A stretch of DNA of 33,957 bases, from the NCBI GenBank assembly GCA_031291395.1, contig JARLJD010000020.1, forward strand, positions 1 to 33,957, in the 5' to 3' direction. A program made the position numbers and the translations under genes. Below, piece after piece: positions 25,683-33,833 of the stretch. Source of the DNA: Alphaproteobacteria bacterium (GTDB lineage Bacteria > Pseudomonadota > Alphaproteobacteria > UBA9219). Numbering within the stretch: the first letter of the stretch is position 1; each line of letters starts with the position of its first letter. The notes under the pieces are model-generated. The model had not been told where the DNA came from and made no database searches. It saw only the letters and a list, made by a program, of their open reading frames with translations.

Positions 25683-26708
25683 TCAGACTCTCCACGCTTG
25701 CGAGCCGTGTTTGACGAAATGGCAGTTGCTGGCCTGGCCTTTGAAGTTTTCCAGTGCGCGGATAACGTTCATGCGTTTGTCCGGGGGGACAAAGAACATC
25801 ATGAAACCGCCACCGCCCGCGCCCGATACCTTTCCCGCCAAGGCTCCGGCTGCAATGGCGCTGTCGTAGATTTCGTTCAAATGGGGGTTAGAAACCGTTT
25901 TGGCCGAGCGCTTCTTGTTCTCCCAGCCTTCGCGCATTGACTCGACAACGCCATTAAAGTCGCCGCGCAAAATACAATCCTTCATCAGCAAGGCTTCCTG
26001 CTTGATCTTGTGCATGGCCTCCAGAGCATCGACCGACCCCGATGTAACGTTATGGCTTTGATCCGCGATAATGGTTGCAGATTCACGCGATATGCCGCTG
26101 TAAAAAAGGACAAGCGAGGCTTCCAACTCGCAAATGATCCAGTTCTTGACGCGCAGCGGGTTAATCACCGCGCGGTGATCGGCGTAAAACTCCATGAAGT
26201 TGAAGCCGCCGAAGGTTGCAGAATATTGATCCTGCCGTCCGCCCTTCAGGCCGCAATTAATACGCTCAATCCGATAAGCAAGGCTGGCGATCGTGTAATC
26301 GTCCAAAGGCAGGTTGAACCATTCGACAAAGGCTCGGATCATCGTGACGACCAGCGTCGAGGACGAACCGAGCCCTGACCCGGCGGGGGCGTCGCAGAAT
26401 GTGCTGAGTTCCAAAGGAACATTATGGCCATTATTGTAAAGACGCATCATCTCGTTATAGACGGCCCTGTGCAGATCGAGCTTGCCGTTGGCGGGCAGAG
26501 GGTCTGAGACGGGCAGGGTCTCTTCCTCCTGTTTGTCCGTGGCGACAAAACGCACAAGCGGTTCGTCCAAGGATCGGAGAACCGCATAGGCATAGCGATC
26601 AATCGAGGCGTTGAGGACAAAGCCGCCATGCACGTCGCAATAGGGGGAAACATCAGTTCCGCCTCCGGCGAGTCCAAGACGCAAAGGGGCGCGGGCACGA
26701 ATGATCAT
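25683..26708 (-). CDS. hddA: D-glycero-alpha-D-manno-heptose-7-phosphate kinase-like GHMP kinase
   Basis: A 341-aa GHMP kinase. RARAPLRLGLAGGGTDVSPY (4-23) is the substrate-binding start typical of HddA. DAPAGSGLGSSSTLVV (106-121) is the ATP loop, and GKVSGAGGGGFMMFF (292-306) is motif 3. HddA phosphorylates heptose-7-phosphate at C1 to give the 1,7-bisphosphate on the GDP-heptose route. It begins 6 bases after the GMD-like gene and is followed after 10 bases by an acyltransferase gene, so the three form an operon. HddC is at 10574. GmhA and GmhB, also needed, are not in the window. Fucose/galacto-kinase-like relatives are the main alternative. Confidence 0.82.
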   Translation of the reverse strand: MIIRARAPLRLGLAGGGTDVSPYCDVHGGFVLNASIDRYAYAVLRSLDEPLVRFVATDKQEEETLPVSDPLPANGKLDLHRAVYNEMMRLYNNGHNVPLELSTFCDAPAGSGLGSSSTLVVTMIRAFVEWFNLPLDDYTIASLAYRIERINCGLKGGRQDQYSATFGGFNFMEFYADHRAVINPLRVKNWIICELEASLVLFYSGISRESATIIADQSHNVTSGSVDALEAMHKIKQEALLMKDCILRGDFNGVVESMREGWENKKRSAKTVSNPHLNEIYDSAIAAGALAGKVSGAGGGGFMMFFVPPDKRMNVIRALENFKGQASNCHFVKHGSQAWRV

Positions 26709-26714
26709 GGCTGC

Positions 26715-27731
26715 TTACCGTGTTAGGAAATTTTGGCCAGACTTCACGCGTTCGCGCCAATACTCAAGAAGGTCTCGCATGGTCTTTTCGAACGGTATTT
26801 GTGGCTCCCAGCCCGTATGGGATTTGAACTTTGCCGTGTTTGGCACTTGCAAATCGGCGTCAATGGGACGCAATCGATCGGGATCGGTTTCAACCTTGAT
26901 GTCTTTCACTGTGGACATGGCGATAAGGGTCTTCAGCATATCGCCCACGGAGCAGGTATAGGATCCGCCGATGTTGTAGTAAGCTCCCGGTTGGGGGTTT
27001 ACAGTCACCAGCAGGTAATATGCGCGCACAGCATCGCGCACATCGGCGAAGGTGCGCAGCGAATCCAGATTGCCGGTCTTGACCACGGGCGGGATCATTC
27101 CCGCCTCGATCATCGCGATTTGCTTTGCGAAGGTAGATTCGGCGAAAACGTCCCCGCGCCGCGGCCCCGTGTGCGTGAACATGCGCGTCGTCATCACCGT
27201 CATGCCATAGGCCTCGGCGTAATAGCGGCCGATCAAGTCCGTCCCTACTTTGGAAATGGCGTAAGGCGAAGCAGGATGGAAGGTGCATTCCTCGTCGATC
27301 GGAAGCTTTTCCTTCGGCACGCGCCCGAACACCTCGGACGAGGCACAGACATGCGTGATGGCGTTTTTCAAATCGAGTTTGCGCATCGCCTCCAGCACAT
27401 TCGCGGTGCCTTGGATATTCGTGTCGAAGGTATCGAGCGGAGATTCGAAAGAGGTTTTAGGGTAGCTTTGCGCCGCGAGGTGGAAAACGTAATCGGGCTT
27501 GCTGCGTGAGAACACGTCATGAATCGAATGGTAGTCGCGCAAGTCGCCGTAAAGAAGGCCTATTCTGTCTTTTGCGTTGATACGGGCGACATGGTGCTCG
27601 ATGTTGTCGAGAGGGCTGCGCCAACGGCACATGCCGATGATTTCCCAATCCGTGTTTTCAAGAAGATAGTCGGCGAGGTGCGATCCGACCATGCCGGTTA
27701 TGCCTGTTATCAAAGCGCGTTTTGTCGTCAT
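26715..27731 (-). CDS. GDP-mannose 4,6-dehydratase-like SDR (possibly GDP-heptose dehydratase, DmhA-like)
   Basis: A 338-aa extended SDR. ALITGITGMVGSHLADYL (6-23) binds NAD(P). SSEVFG supplies Ser132/Glu133 and SPYAISK supplies Tyr157/Lys161, the same Ser/Thr-Glu-Tyr-Lys set as GDP-mannose 4,6-dehydratase. RTFADVRDAVRAYYLL and DLQVPNTAKFKSHTGWEP are GMD/RMD-like C-terminal motifs. Adjacency to the HddA-like kinase (6-base gap) suggests its substrate is GDP-D-glycero-D-manno-heptose, as for DmhA in Yersinia or the Cj1427-type enzymes of Campylobacter. Plain GDP-mannose dehydratase or a GDP-4-keto reductase are alternatives. AAGGAAAA precedes the ATG. It is the first gene of the operon. Confidence 0.78.
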   Translation of the reverse strand: MTTKRALITGITGMVGSHLADYLLENTDWEIIGMCRWRSPLDNIEHHVARINAKDRIGLLYGDLRDYHSIHDVFSRSKPDYVFHLAAQSYPKTSFESPLDTFDTNIQGTANVLEAMRKLDLKNAITHVCASSEVFGRVPKEKLPIDEECTFHPASPYAISKVGTDLIGRYYAEAYGMTVMTTRMFTHTGPRRGDVFAESTFAKQIAMIEAGMIPPVVKTGNLDSLRTFADVRDAVRAYYLLVTVNPQPGAYYNIGGSYTCSVGDMLKTLIAMSTVKDIKVETDPDRLRPIDADLQVPNTAKFKSHTGWEPQIPFEKTMRDLLEYWRERVKSGQNFLTR

Positions 27732-28013
27732 GAATTTTCCTTGGCGTTGAGCGTTCCGTATTCCGACATGCAGGTGCCGTTGTCAAGCCCGCCTCCACGC
27801 AGCCCAACGGCTCCTCCGATTACATCGGCTGGATCCAAAAGGCACATTGTTTATGCGGGCGTTGCATAACAAGGCGTACTTCCTTTCATAAATTTCTTAA
27901 CAAATCCCCGCCGCAAAAACGTGCCTCAAACGTCAGGGATGATTTCCTGCCGAATCGCATGCATAATGATGGGCGTTTTCAAAAGGCTCATTGAATAAAG
28001 GCGGGAAAAACCT

Positions 28014-29813
28014 ATGCAGAATTTGGCGCAGAAAATACCGGCGGAAAGCGCGGGGGTGGGGGATCTGCCGTCTGTCGGGCGGCTTCTGCAGATTCACGAT
28101 CGCATCCGCGCGGTGGGCGGGAAGGCGGTTGATTGCGTGCCTGCGGGTAAGATTCAGGACAAGGCTAGAGATTTTTTTGGGGTTGCGGGGGACGATTCCA
28201 ATGCGCAGCTGCGCATGATCGATGCGATAGGCTTTGCGGTCGATCTGGGGTTGTTTACGCCTTCCATGACCGGACAAACCGCGATTGACCGCTTGATCCG
28301 CAATGGGAAGATCGCGACGCCGGAAGAAAAGGCTGCGGCGGCTTTGCTGCGCGGTTCGATCTTCCGGTTGATCGAGATCACGGGGGATTTGGGCGAGGGT
28401 TTGTTCGAGGCGACCGATCTTGCCAGCGGCGAAAACCTTATTCTGTTCGACCAGAAAATGTTTTGCCGCGAGGGGGCGCGCTGGGCGTTGCGCACCTGCT
28501 TTTATGAAGGCGTGAATATTTCCGCCGGCCCCGTGACCCCGATCAACGATCCGATGATGGAAGAAGCGCGGCCTTTCATCGTCAAAGGGCGCGGGCTGAA
28601 AAACCCGTTGCGTTGCGCGGAAGCGCTATACCGTTATTTTATCCGTTACGGCAATCCCTTGGACGGCATAAATCCGGATTTGTTGTCGGATGAAGACGAC
28701 GATTTCCCCTATGACGCCGACGACGGCCCCGTTCATGAGCTGGCGGCTCAATGGGCGAAAGGGAACGCTTTGCCTGAACCGACGCCCGCCGATTTGCGCG
28801 TCATTCGCGCCGAGGCCTACAAAGAGGCCGTGTTTGAAACGCACCATGCCGCCTATCTTGCGCATGACTGGAAACTGGACAGGCTTGCCGCGGCCTATGA
28901 TCGCATTCTTGTGATCCAGCTTGAAACCATTCATCGCCGTTGCAGCGCGGGCTTACGTACCTCGCACGAAACGCTGGACGGGCTTGCCGCCGAAATCAAG
29001 CTGGGGGTCGCAAGCGGCAACGTAGGCCACGGCGCGGACACGCTTTTCGACGATCTGTGCCGCCGCGCCAAGCTGGCCTGTTCCGCCAAAGCGACCAACA
29101 AGGGCAATCGCGAGGAGCTGGACAAAATTCTGGCGCGGATTCAAGCCTTGCGCGGCAAAACCGTGGAACAAGGCTGCACCGAAGCCGAGGCGTTGCTTGC
29201 CGCCGACAAAGTCGCTGAATTGCTCGACCGTTACGGCCTGTCGCTGAGCGAAGTCGACATGAAGGAACAAAGCTGCTCCGGCGAAGGCATCGAAACCAAC
29301 CGCCGCCGCCGCAGTCCGCTAGACGAATGCGTCGGCACGATTGCCGAATTCTGCGATTGCCGCACATGGTACGAAATGACGGCCAACGGGCATATCCGGC
29401 ACATCTTTTTCGGCCTGCCCGCCGACGTGGCGGGCGCGCGTTACCTCTACGACAAGGTCGAGGAAGCGTTCGACACCGAAACCAAAAACTTCAAGCGCGG
29501 CAAGCTCTACGAAAGCCATTGCTCCAGCCACCGCCGCAGCGCCACGACCTCGTTTCAGGTTGGATTCGGGCACGGCATTTGCGCAAAACTCGACCGGCTC
29601 AAGGAATCGCGCACAGCCGCAGCCCGCGCGACAGGAGGCCGCGATCTTATGCCGATCAAAAACGCCGTCATCGAAGACGAACTCTCCAACCTCGGCATGA
29701 GGCTGAGATCCATCCGCGCCAACCGCAAAAGCGTTCTCGCCAAAGCCTACAACACCGGCCGTATCACCGGCGAGAATATGGACTGGGAAGACAAGATCGC
29801 GGCGGAAGGGTAA
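28014..29813 (+). CDS. 599-aa protein with DUF2786-like C-terminal region
   Basis: Function unknown. Residues about 60-260 are a mixed domain (LLRGSIFRLIEITGDLGEGL, YRYFIRYGNPLDG) and 260-350 are helical. From about 371, ILARIQALRGKTVEQGCTEA and VAELLDRYGLSLSEVDM have the pattern of DUF2786 (helical, EAeaA...llxkYgLs). The following 430-530 stretch (CVGTIAEFCDCRTWY, FGLPADVAGARYLYDKVEE) resembles the domain usually linked to it. Stand-alone DUF2786 proteins are normally much shorter, so the long N-terminal half is notable. No signal or membrane segment is seen. A GGCGGG ribosome site precedes the ATG. Repeat copy 2 starts 35 bases after the stop. Confidence 0.65.
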   Translation: MQNLAQKIPAESAGVGDLPSVGRLLQIHDRIRAVGGKAVDCVPAGKIQDKARDFFGVAGDDSNAQLRMIDAIGFAVDLGLFTPSMTGQTAIDRLIRNGKIATPEEKAAAALLRGSIFRLIEITGDLGEGLFEATDLASGENLILFDQKMFCREGARWALRTCFYEGVNISAGPVTPINDPMMEEARPFIVKGRGLKNPLRCAEALYRYFIRYGNPLDGINPDLLSDEDDDFPYDADDGPVHELAAQWAKGNALPEPTPADLRVIRAEAYKEAVFETHHAAYLAHDWKLDRLAAAYDRILVIQLETIHRRCSAGLRTSHETLDGLAAEIKLGVASGNVGHGADTLFDDLCRRAKLACSAKATNKGNREELDKILARIQALRGKTVEQGCTEAEALLAADKVAELLDRYGLSLSEVDMKEQSCSGEGIETNRRRRSPLDECVGTIAEFCDCRTWYEMTANGHIRHIFFGLPADVAGARYLYDKVEEAFDTETKNFKRGKLYESHCSSHRRSATTSFQVGFGHGICAKLDRLKESRTAAARATGGRDLMPIKNAVIEDELSNLGMRLRSIRANRKSVLAKAYNTGRITGENMDWEDKIAAEG

Positions 29814-29848
29814 GGGCGTTTCTGCTATGGGACAAACCCCGGCGGAGC

Positions 29849-29980
29849 TATACTTTGCAACGTCACAAATTATCTTTTCGTAGGGGCGGCTTCCAGCCGC
29901 GACTTTTGTCGTAGAAACAAAGGGTCGCGGCTGGAAACCGCTCCTACGAGAAAGCGCACTTTGTGGCGTGTCGCAGTATA
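29849..29980 (+). repeat. Dispersed inverted-repeat element, copy 2
   Basis: Arms GGCGGCTTCCAGCCGCGAC (about 29885-29903) and GTCGCGGCTGGAAACCGC (29924-29941) flank a spacer. The outer ends read TATACTTTGCAACGTCAC and GGCGTGTCGCAGTATA and match copy 1 on both sides. The full element is about 132 bases with both ends TATACT-like in inverted orientation. It lies between the DUF2786 gene and tRNA-Thr. Confidence 0.85.
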
Positions 29981-30151
29981 TTTCTACCCAAAGTTTGAAG
30001 AATCTCGCGGGGTTCCTGTGTTCCCAAGATCCCCAATCTATGACCGCCGCCTCCGGCCAGCCTTTGGTGGTGGGCATCCGTGAGATAACTCAATAACATA
30101 TTAAGAATACAGGGTATTTTAGGCCTTCGTGGAAATCTGTGGATTTTGGAG

Positions 30152-30226
30152 TGGTGCCGATTGTCAGATTTGAACTGACGACCTACCGCTTACAAGGCGG
30201 TTGCTCTACCCCTGAGCTAAATCGGC
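30152..30226 (-). tRNA. tRNA-Thr (anticodon UGU)
   Basis: Read on the minus strand, the acceptor arm GCCGATT pairs with AATCGGC, followed by A and an encoded CCA. The D-arm is GCTC-AGGGGTA-GAGC, the anticodon arm is ACCGC-CTTGTAA-GCGGT with TGT, and the T-arm is GTCAG-TTCAAAT-CTGAC. All four stems pair. No integrase gene or duplicated tRNA end is visible nearby. Confidence 0.95.
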
Positions 30227-30231
30227 TGAAA

Positions 30232-30861
30232 CTAGGTATTTTCTCGCACCCGCGCAATCACGCGGACGGGCGCGGCTTCGCATTGGTATTTTGACGGAAC
30301 CGCAAACACTTCAAATTCCGGCGTTCCCAACAATAATTCCAAATCGTTGAGATTTTCAACAATAAGAACATTGTTTGAAAGCAAAATTTTATGCACGGAA
30401 AATGGCGGGCTGTCGGGGCTCGGCGTATCCAAACCAAGAATTGAAACGCCCGCGCTGACAAGCCGCTCGGCAAAAGAGGGGGTAACCTGCGGAAAAGACT
30501 CGTAATATTCTGGGCTACGGAAAAGTTTGTGCCGTCCCGTCAGGACGAGGACGACGTCTCCCGCCTCAAGCGCCACGTTATCAAGCAAGTCTTCGGTTAG
30601 GGCCGCTCGACCCCGCGCGTCAACGAGACGGCCTCGACCGAAAAACTGCGTGACGGGGATGTCGGACATGAAAGCTCCGTCCGGAATCATGTGAAGCGGC
30701 GCATCCATATGCGTCCCGACATGCATGCCACCGCGCAACCCATACGAATTATACCCCTGCGCGGCAATAAACGCTGTTTGCTTGAGTTCCGGCGAGGAAT
30801 CTCCGGGATAGACCGGCATGTTTGCGCTAAAAACATGAGTGAGGTCGATAAGTTTCATCAT
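30232..30861 (-). CDS. Cyclase-family metal hydrolase (kynurenine formamidase-like)
   Basis: A 209-aa protein. IDLTHVFSANMPVYPGD is the N-terminal family signature. HVGTHMDAPLH gives metal ligands His47, His51 and Asp53 with His57. LGLDTPSPD and VENLNDLELL are later conserved blocks. These hydrolases cleave amide or cyclic bonds using Zn or Mn; N-formylkynurenine hydrolysis is the best known reaction. No tryptophan-pathway neighbours are present, so the substrate is uncertain. An ATG one codon downstream would also serve as start. It ends 5 bases from the tRNA 5' end on the same strand. Confidence 0.8.
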   Translation of the reverse strand: MMKLIDLTHVFSANMPVYPGDSSPELKQTAFIAAQGYNSYGLRGGMHVGTHMDAPLHMIPDGAFMSDIPVTQFFGRGRLVDARGRAALTEDLLDNVALEAGDVVLVLTGRHKLFRSPEYYESFPQVTPSFAERLVSAGVSILGLDTPSPDSPPFSVHKILLSNNVLIVENLNDLELLLGTPEFEVFAVPSKYQCEAAPVRVIARVRENT

Positions 30862-30982
30862 TCTTTTACGATCGGGGGTGAGTTCGATGAGCAGGCGTTT
30901 ATTCTCTCGCGCCCCTCTTTATCATACAAAACCTATCATACAAGCCTTGTTATCGAGGAAAGAATCCTGCTAGACAAAATTC

Positions 30983-31858
30983 ATGACGAATCCGCAACAA
31001 ATGCTGGCTGAGCTAGAGTGGCAAATTTGCCTTGGAGCCGATGAGGCTGTGGGGGACGTGGCAGGGCTTGCGGGATGGGTGGATGCGCCTCGCGTTTCTT
31101 TGGGAAGAAGGGGGGATGTTGGGGGAGGGATGACTCTCCAAGCCCCCCCTCACCCAGACCCTCTCCTCCCAAGGGGGGAGAGGGGGAGTCTTTCCGTTTT
31201 GCCTTCTTCCTCTCTGTCCTCCACGCGCTCTGCCTTGCCCCCCCTACCCCGTGTTGCCGCTCAGACGCTGGACGAATTAAAGGGGGAACTGGCCACATTC
31301 GAGGGCTGCGCTTTGCGAGCCACCGCTATGAATTTGGTTTTTGCCGACGGCAACCCGACATCTCCCGTTATGTTCATCGGCGAGGCGCCCGGGGAGGAGG
31401 AAGACCGGCAGGGCAAGCCCTTTGTCGGCGCCAGCGGGCAGTTGTTCGACAGGATGCTGGCGGCGGCCGGCATCCAGCGCAAAGACATATATATAGCCAA
31501 CATTTTGTTCTGGCGTCCGCCCGGCAACCGTACGCCGACGGACGCGGAAATCGCTTCGTGCGTTCCTTTCGTTGAACGGCATATCTCTTTGATAAACCCT
31601 AGAATTCTTATTCTTCTGGGGGGCGTGGCGGCCAAAACTTTGCTGCAAACCAAAGACGGCATCACGCGGCTGCGCGGACGCTGGACGAGCTACGCCCTGC
31701 CTTCGGAATCCGGCTCGGCCACAGCCATTCCCTGCCTGCCGATCTATCATCCGGCCTATCTGCTGCGTCAGGTTAATGCCAAGCGTCAAGCGTGGAACGA
31801 CATTTTATTGCTGAAAAAATACATGACAGACAACAACATATTGATAAATAACGAATAA
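30983..31858 (+). CDS. Uracil-DNA glycosylase, family 4-type, with an in-frame repeat insert
   Basis: A 291-aa base-excision repair enzyme that removes uracil from DNA. The catalytic block is [17 protein letters not shown] (133-149), with [13 protein letters not shown] (178-190) and the DNA-intercalating HPAYLLR (256-262). The iron-sulfur cysteines of classical family 4 are mostly absent: FEGCAL replaces CxxC and LFWRPPGNR lacks the third Cys. I believe this is usual among Alphaproteobacteria. Residues about 54-70 ([16 protein letters not shown]) are encoded by a palindromic repeat in the variable linker between the N-terminal helix and the catalytic core. The ribosome site is weak. Confidence 0.88.
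   Translation: MTNPQQMLAELEWQICLGADEAVGDVAGLAGWVDAPRVSLGRRGDVGGGMTLQAPPHPDPLLPRGERGSLSVLPSSSLSSTRSALPPLPRVAAQTLDELKGELATFEGCALRATAMNLVFADGNPTSPVMFIGEAPGEEEDRQGKPFVGASGQLFDRMLAAAGIQRKDIYIANILFWRPPGNRTPTDAEIASCVPFVERHISLINPRILILLGGVAAKTLLQTKDGITRLRGRWTSYALPSESGSATAIPCLPIYHPAYLLRQVNAKRQAWNDILLLKKYMTDNNILINNE
31141..31190 (+). repeat. Palindromic repeat translated in frame inside the glycosylase gene
   Basis: CCCTCTCCTCCC (31159-31170), AA and GGGGGGAGAGGG (31173-31184) form a 12-bp stem with one wobble. The translated [12 protein letters not shown] is a peptide commonly produced by a palindromic repeat type widespread in proteobacterial genomes. It interrupts no conserved residue. Confidence 0.75.
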
Positions 31859-31928
31859 ATGTCATTTACTGTTTTTAGGCAATCGATTTCTCTTGCCCTC
31901 CCCTTTTTTCCTGCCTAGTAGCGTCGGC

Positions 31929-33683
31929 ATGAAAAGCCGTTCGCCCTTAAGAAAGAATGTTACCCGTCTGCCGAAACTGGCAGCGGTGATGCTTGTCTTT
32001 CTGGGTCTCAGCACCAACACGCATCTCGACGCCGCGACGGCGTGGCATATTCATACGGCTCCGCTGCCGCCCCACATCGTTCCGCAAACGAAATCATCTT
32101 TTGCCGCTGGCCGCGGTCAGATCCATGTTCTGGGTGATCGCGATGCCGCGTTGTACCGCGCCGCCTTTGCCGCGCAAGAGAAAGCCGACTGGAAATTCGC
32201 CGACGAGGCTCTGGCGGAGGTTAAGGACAAGAAACTGATTGGGCATGTACTGGCCGACCGCTATCTGCGCCGCGGCATCAACATGACTGAAGCGCGCCAG
32301 TGGATGGCCTCCTATGCCGACCTCCCCGAAGCTGCGACACTTTATGGTATGGCAAGGTCTTTGCACGGATTTGCCAAAGCCCAAATTGCCAGACCACAAC
32401 GAGGGTCGTCTTGGTCGGGGAATAACGGGCTTAGTTCGACTTTGGGCTTCCGCGGCGCGAACGATAATAACGCGCGAGAGGCTGCCGCCTTTTTCTATCG
32501 TGGGAAAATCGAACGCGCGCGGCCTTTGGCGCACACGGCAGCATCCTCCGGCGCGCCGCTGGGGTTGTGGATTGAGGGGCTGTCCGCGTGGGAGCAACAG
32601 GATTTCGGCGCGGCGGCTCAATCGTTCATTTCACTGGCGCAAACGCCGGGGCTTTCTTCGTGGGATCGCGCGGCCGCTTCTTACTGGGCGTATCGCGCCA
32701 CCAGCCACAGGGGCGACAAGGCGCAGTCTTATCATTGGCTGGCCGAGGCAGCCCGTTATCCCCGCAGTTTTTACGGCTTTATGGCCGCTAGCCTGATGGG
32801 GCATCATCCCGATCGGTCGTGGAACATGCCGACATTGAACGAAAAGAACATAGCGACGTTAGCGGCGCGCCCCGACGGATGGCAGGCTTTGGCTCTGGTT
32901 CAAGTCGAACGCAGCGATCTGGCGGAAAGCGAACTGCGCCGCCTGATGCCGATGAACGCGCGCGAGAAACAGACCGCGGCGCTGGCTTTGGCTGAAATGG
33001 CGCATATGCCGTCTTTGACCTTGCAACTGGGCGGCGTTGTGACCAACGACAACGGCCAGCCTTTCGACGCCGCTTTGTACCCCCTGCCCCCGTGGCAACC
33101 GGAGGGAGGCTTTAAGGTCGATCGCGCGCTTATCTATGCCCTGATGCGCCGCGAGTCCCAATTCGACCCCGCCGCCGTCAGCGATAAAGGCGCGTGCGGC
33201 TTGATGCAGATTATGCCCGCAACGGCGCGCCATATCGCGAATGAGAACCGCGCCGAACACGCCGATCGCAATTGCCCCGACCGCTTGTTCGACCCCGCCG
33301 TCAATATGGGTCTGGGGCAAAAATATGTGCGCATGCTGGCCGAAAAACCGATCATCGGCAACAATCTGCTGCTTTTGCTCGCCGCCTATAACGGGGGGCC
33401 GGGCAATCTGGCGCATTGGCTTGACGGCGAAAACCGTTCCGACCCGCTGTTGTTCATCGAAACCCTGCCTATGCGCGAAACCCGCGACTATGTGCAACGG
33501 GTGTTGCTGCATTACTGGATGTACAGAGCAAGGCTCTCCGAACCCGAAACCGCCGTCGCCCAACTGTCCCGCGGCGAATGGCCACGCTATGTCTTGCGCG
33601 ATGAGGGCGGGGTGAAGCAGGCGGATGCGGGCGGGCTTGAACTTGCCAGCCTAGAGGCGAGGGAGATGGCCGGAGGGCAGTAA
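31929..33683 (+). CDS. Soluble lytic murein transglycosylase (Slt70-like)
   Basis: A 584-aa periplasmic enzyme that cleaves peptidoglycan between MurNAc and GlcNAc with anhydro-ring formation. The basic N-terminus and hydrophobic core LAAVMLVFLGLS form a signal peptide ending near HLDAATA. A long alpha-helical region (about 60-370) matches the superhelical U-domain. The catalytic domain has RRESQFDPAAVS with Glu409, then GACGLMQIMPATA, NMGLGQKYV and LAAYNGGPGN. The ATG at 31929 is chosen; an in-frame TTG at 31893 would add 12 residues before the signal peptide. The gene follows the uracil-DNA glycosylase by 70 bases. Repeat copy 3 begins shortly after its stop. Confidence 0.9.
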   Translation: MKSRSPLRKNVTRLPKLAAVMLVFLGLSTNTHLDAATAWHIHTAPLPPHIVPQTKSSFAAGRGQIHVLGDRDAALYRAAFAAQEKADWKFADEALAEVKDKKLIGHVLADRYLRRGINMTEARQWMASYADLPEAATLYGMARSLHGFAKAQIARPQRGSSWSGNNGLSSTLGFRGANDNNAREAAAFFYRGKIERARPLAHTAASSGAPLGLWIEGLSAWEQQDFGAAAQSFISLAQTPGLSSWDRAAASYWAYRATSHRGDKAQSYHWLAEAARYPRSFYGFMAASLMGHHPDRSWNMPTLNEKNIATLAARPDGWQALALVQVERSDLAESELRRLMPMNAREKQTAALALAEMAHMPSLTLQLGGVVTNDNGQPFDAALYPLPPWQPEGGFKVDRALIYALMRRESQFDPAAVSDKGACGLMQIMPATARHIANENRAEHADRNCPDRLFDPAVNMGLGQKYVRMLAEKPIIGNNLLLLLAAYNGGPGNLAHWLDGENRSDPLLFIETLPMRETRDYVQRVLLHYWMYRARLSEPETAVAQLSRGEWPRYVLRDEGGVKQADAGGLELASLEAREMAGGQ

Positions 33684-33706
33684 GCCTTTCAAGCCCAACG
33701 CCTTGC

Positions 33707-33820
33707 TATACTGCGACACGCCATAAATTGCACTTTTTCGTAAGAGCGGCTTCCAACCGCGGCCTCTTGTTGTTACATCAACAGCCGCGGCTGGAAGCCG
33801 TCCCGACGAAAGTGTAAATT
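33707..33820 (-). repeat. Dispersed inverted-repeat element, copy 3
   Basis: Begins TATACTGCGACACGCC, then AGAGCGGCTTCCAACCGCGG and, after a spacer, CCGCGGCTGGAAGCCG. The left end matches the cckA-proximal end of copy 1. The right end differs from copies 1 and 2 and runs directly into the IS630 3' flank, so the far arm is diverged or replaced. It starts 23 bases after the transglycosylase stop. Confidence 0.8.
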
Positions 33821-33833
33821 AATACCAATCCCA

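Noticed and set aside
26733..27509. A 258-codon plus-strand open frame opposite the GMD-like gene
   Set aside because: Composition is a codon-bias shadow of a well-supported SDR gene, and it has no recognisable motif.
30152..30226. tRNA-Thr as an attachment site of a genomic island
   Set aside because: No duplicated tRNA 3' end and no integrase gene could be found in the window, so an island boundary here is unsupported.
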